64,000 bases of DNA. Origin: Phoronis australis (lineage: Eukaryota > Phoronida > Phoronidae). The notes beneath the pieces were generated by a model that was not told the origin of the DNA, did no database searches, and saw only the letters and a list, made by a program, of their open reading frames with translations. Within the stretch, counting starts at the first letter, position 1. Every line of letters starts with the position of its first letter. The translations under genes were made by a program, and so were the position numbers. This document shows positions 62,470 to 64,000 of this stretch, in pieces. The stretch covers positions 111,048 through 175,047 of the forward strand of contig NMRA01000256.1 of the NCBI GenBank assembly GCA_002633005.1. The letters run 5' to 3'.

Positions 62470-63445
62470 TATTTTACATTGTGAATTACATGCTCTGAAA
62501 AAATTCTAAAAGTTTCCAGCTTATTAGAATTGTTAAAAATTACTTGACATGTTTGCTGATCACTGTCTTTGCATCTCTGTTTAAACAGTGACTGAACCGT
62601 GTATCGGAACCTATACCATGTTTGTACCAGGGTTTCCAAAACCAAACTGAAATAGCAATTTCTTAACGTTATTAACCCAGCAAGGTTTATCAGCATTTTC
62701 TGTCATATTGTATTGATATATAATGTTTGACGCATCGGTTTTTAATAGTTTTAACCAATATTTGCATTTCTAAGAAGTCGGTATGCAATCAAGGAGTAAC
62801 AACTCATGTCACCTCTAACAGCCAATGAAATTGCTGTGTTATGTAAATTTAGAATTTCTTAACAAAATTTTGTGTGGACTAATTCATTCGCCTTCACTAA
62901 AACCCCAGATCTCACAGCCATAATGGATTATCGGCAGTATCTTACAATAGAATAATTTCAAACTACCTTTAATTAGGAGTGCATTAAAACCATTGACATT
63001 TTTCCTCATTCAATTCACTATCTTAGCAGCATGTAACGATAGAGTTTTCTGTGCGTAAGATCACGAACCTTTCGTAGTAAACATTAGTCCTAAATATTTA
63101 TACCTATTCACAATATTAACAGTATTCCCACCATACATCCATGTTTCATACGATCTTAACAATCCACCCTTCTTGAAAACTATTATATTAGTCTTCGACA
63201 TGTTAAACATTTCCATTTTTGGCAATACTCATATAAAATATTCATTTTTTCTGCTGTCCTTTAATTCTACAGGAAAATAAAACCAAATCACCAGCAAACA
63301 GCAGATGCAATAATTCAGCTGATACCTTGGAAATTTCTTCACCGCTACCGGATTTTAATTCTTGCTCTAAACCATTCATAAATGAAATAAACAAAAATGG
63401 TGATAGCTGAGAGCCTTGTTTTTAGACCATTATGACAATCATACT
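62470..63445 (-). mobile_element. LINE retrotransposon relic, reverse-transcriptase C-terminal part
   Basis: Reading the - strand from 63445: NGL, then in a shifted frame QGSQLSPFLFISFMNGLEQEL (fingers/palm), LHLLFAGDLVLFS at the catalytic site, KTKIVVFKKGG, RYKYLGLMFTT, then LPIIHYGCEIWGF and a C-terminal segment ending near 62470. The order matches LINE reverse transcriptases. Several frameshifts and stops are present and the catalytic FADD-type motif reads FAGD, so it is dead. 5' truncated here by the element at 63446. Confidence 0.8.
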
Positions 63446-64000
63446 CAGTGGCGGATCTACGGGGGGTTCAGGGGGTTTAAACCCCCCCCTCGGGCCAGGA
63501 CCCAAAAATTAGAAAAAAACAAAAACGTCTCCAGCAAAACAAAAACGGCACCGCCAGCGTGTGTTAACCCCAAATAAACCAACTTGGAAAAAAACGAGAG
63601 GGGGGGCTCACTCTAAAAATAATTTTTTGCATTGTGAATTGCTGTTATGAAAATCAACGCGTTTCGAGTCTTCGTGGCTCGTCGGCAAATCCCCGGAGAT
63701 CAATTGTGCGTGCGCTTCCGACGACACTTCTGAAGTAGCCAAGCATTTTAGATGGATCCACCGCTGAAAGAGCAGCTCTATAGCTGATTTCTTTAGGTAA
63801 CTAGTTTCTTTACTCTAAGATATGTTTTGATTTGATTAGGGGAAATACTGTGGTGCCGCAATCCTGATATTCAGGCGAATTGACGTGCAACCTTTTTTAC
63901 CTCATCTGTCATGCCATGTCACACCCCACACGTTTGTAACTCGAATTTGACTGATGCATAGTAAAGTTGTCTTGCGCGATATCATACAGTGTACATGTAC
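63446..64000. mobile_element. left end of a CAGTGGCGGATC element, continues past window
   Basis: CAGTGGCGGATCTAC followed by an inverted G/C block (GGGGGTTTAAACCCCCCC). The start fits hAT-type termini. It abuts the LINE exactly where the conserved Gly-x-x-Gln-Gly region would continue, indicating insertion into the LINE. No frame seen in the 555 bases present. Confidence 0.6.

Overview
This is a eukaryotic, invertebrate-animal window. It is AT-rich, has long introns with GT-AG boundaries, and is dense in transposon debris. The repeat spectrum (TTAA-flanked THAP elements, a hAT-like element, tRNA-derived SINEs, a LINE relic) suits a marine invertebrate, possibly a lancelet, hemichordate or similar. 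The species cannot be fixed from the sequence alone. There are no bacterial-style operons, CRISPR arrays or intact tRNA/rRNA genes.

Layout. (1) 77-3610, + strand: the last four exons of EIF2AK3 (PERK), from the kinase insert to the stop codon, with a 3'UTR and poly(A) signal. (2) 5683-13551, - strand, convergent with EIF2AK3: a complete ornithine aminotransferase gene (OAT), eight coding exons giving 435 aa, plus a probable non-coding first exon near 15235-15260. (3) 15.3-39.4 kb: a gene-poor stretch packed with mobile DNA. It holds a hAT-like element with a perfect 5-bp target duplication, a TTAA-flanked Kolobok-like element with decayed THAP reading frames, a second THAP reading frame between 20-bp inverted repeats that is interrupted by an assembly gap, a tail-to-tail pair of decayed transposon reading frames, two families of elements in repeated copies, and a 1.65-kb element made largely of short palindromes. 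(4) 39407-56684, + strand: an eight-exon gene assembled here by reading-frame continuity (733 aa) that encodes an N-terminal PH domain, a long tyrosine- and proline-motif linker and two C-terminal PDZ-like domains. I do not recognise a named family with this order; it looks like a docking adaptor. Its introns contain at least seven mobile elements. (5) 56.7-64 kb: no supported gene, a 71-bp miniature element, a 26-bp minisatellite, and a dead LINE into which a second element has inserted.

EIF2AK3 (ER-stress kinase) and OAT (mitochondrial amino-acid metabolism) are ordinary conserved genes with no evident shared function. The most unusual items are the PH-PDZ-PDZ docking protein, the cluster of THAP and YxFE-motif transposons, and the palindrome-array element with its hairpin fragment next to a coding exon. 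Exon joins were made by hand from splice signals, frame and family knowledge; none has been tested against RNA.
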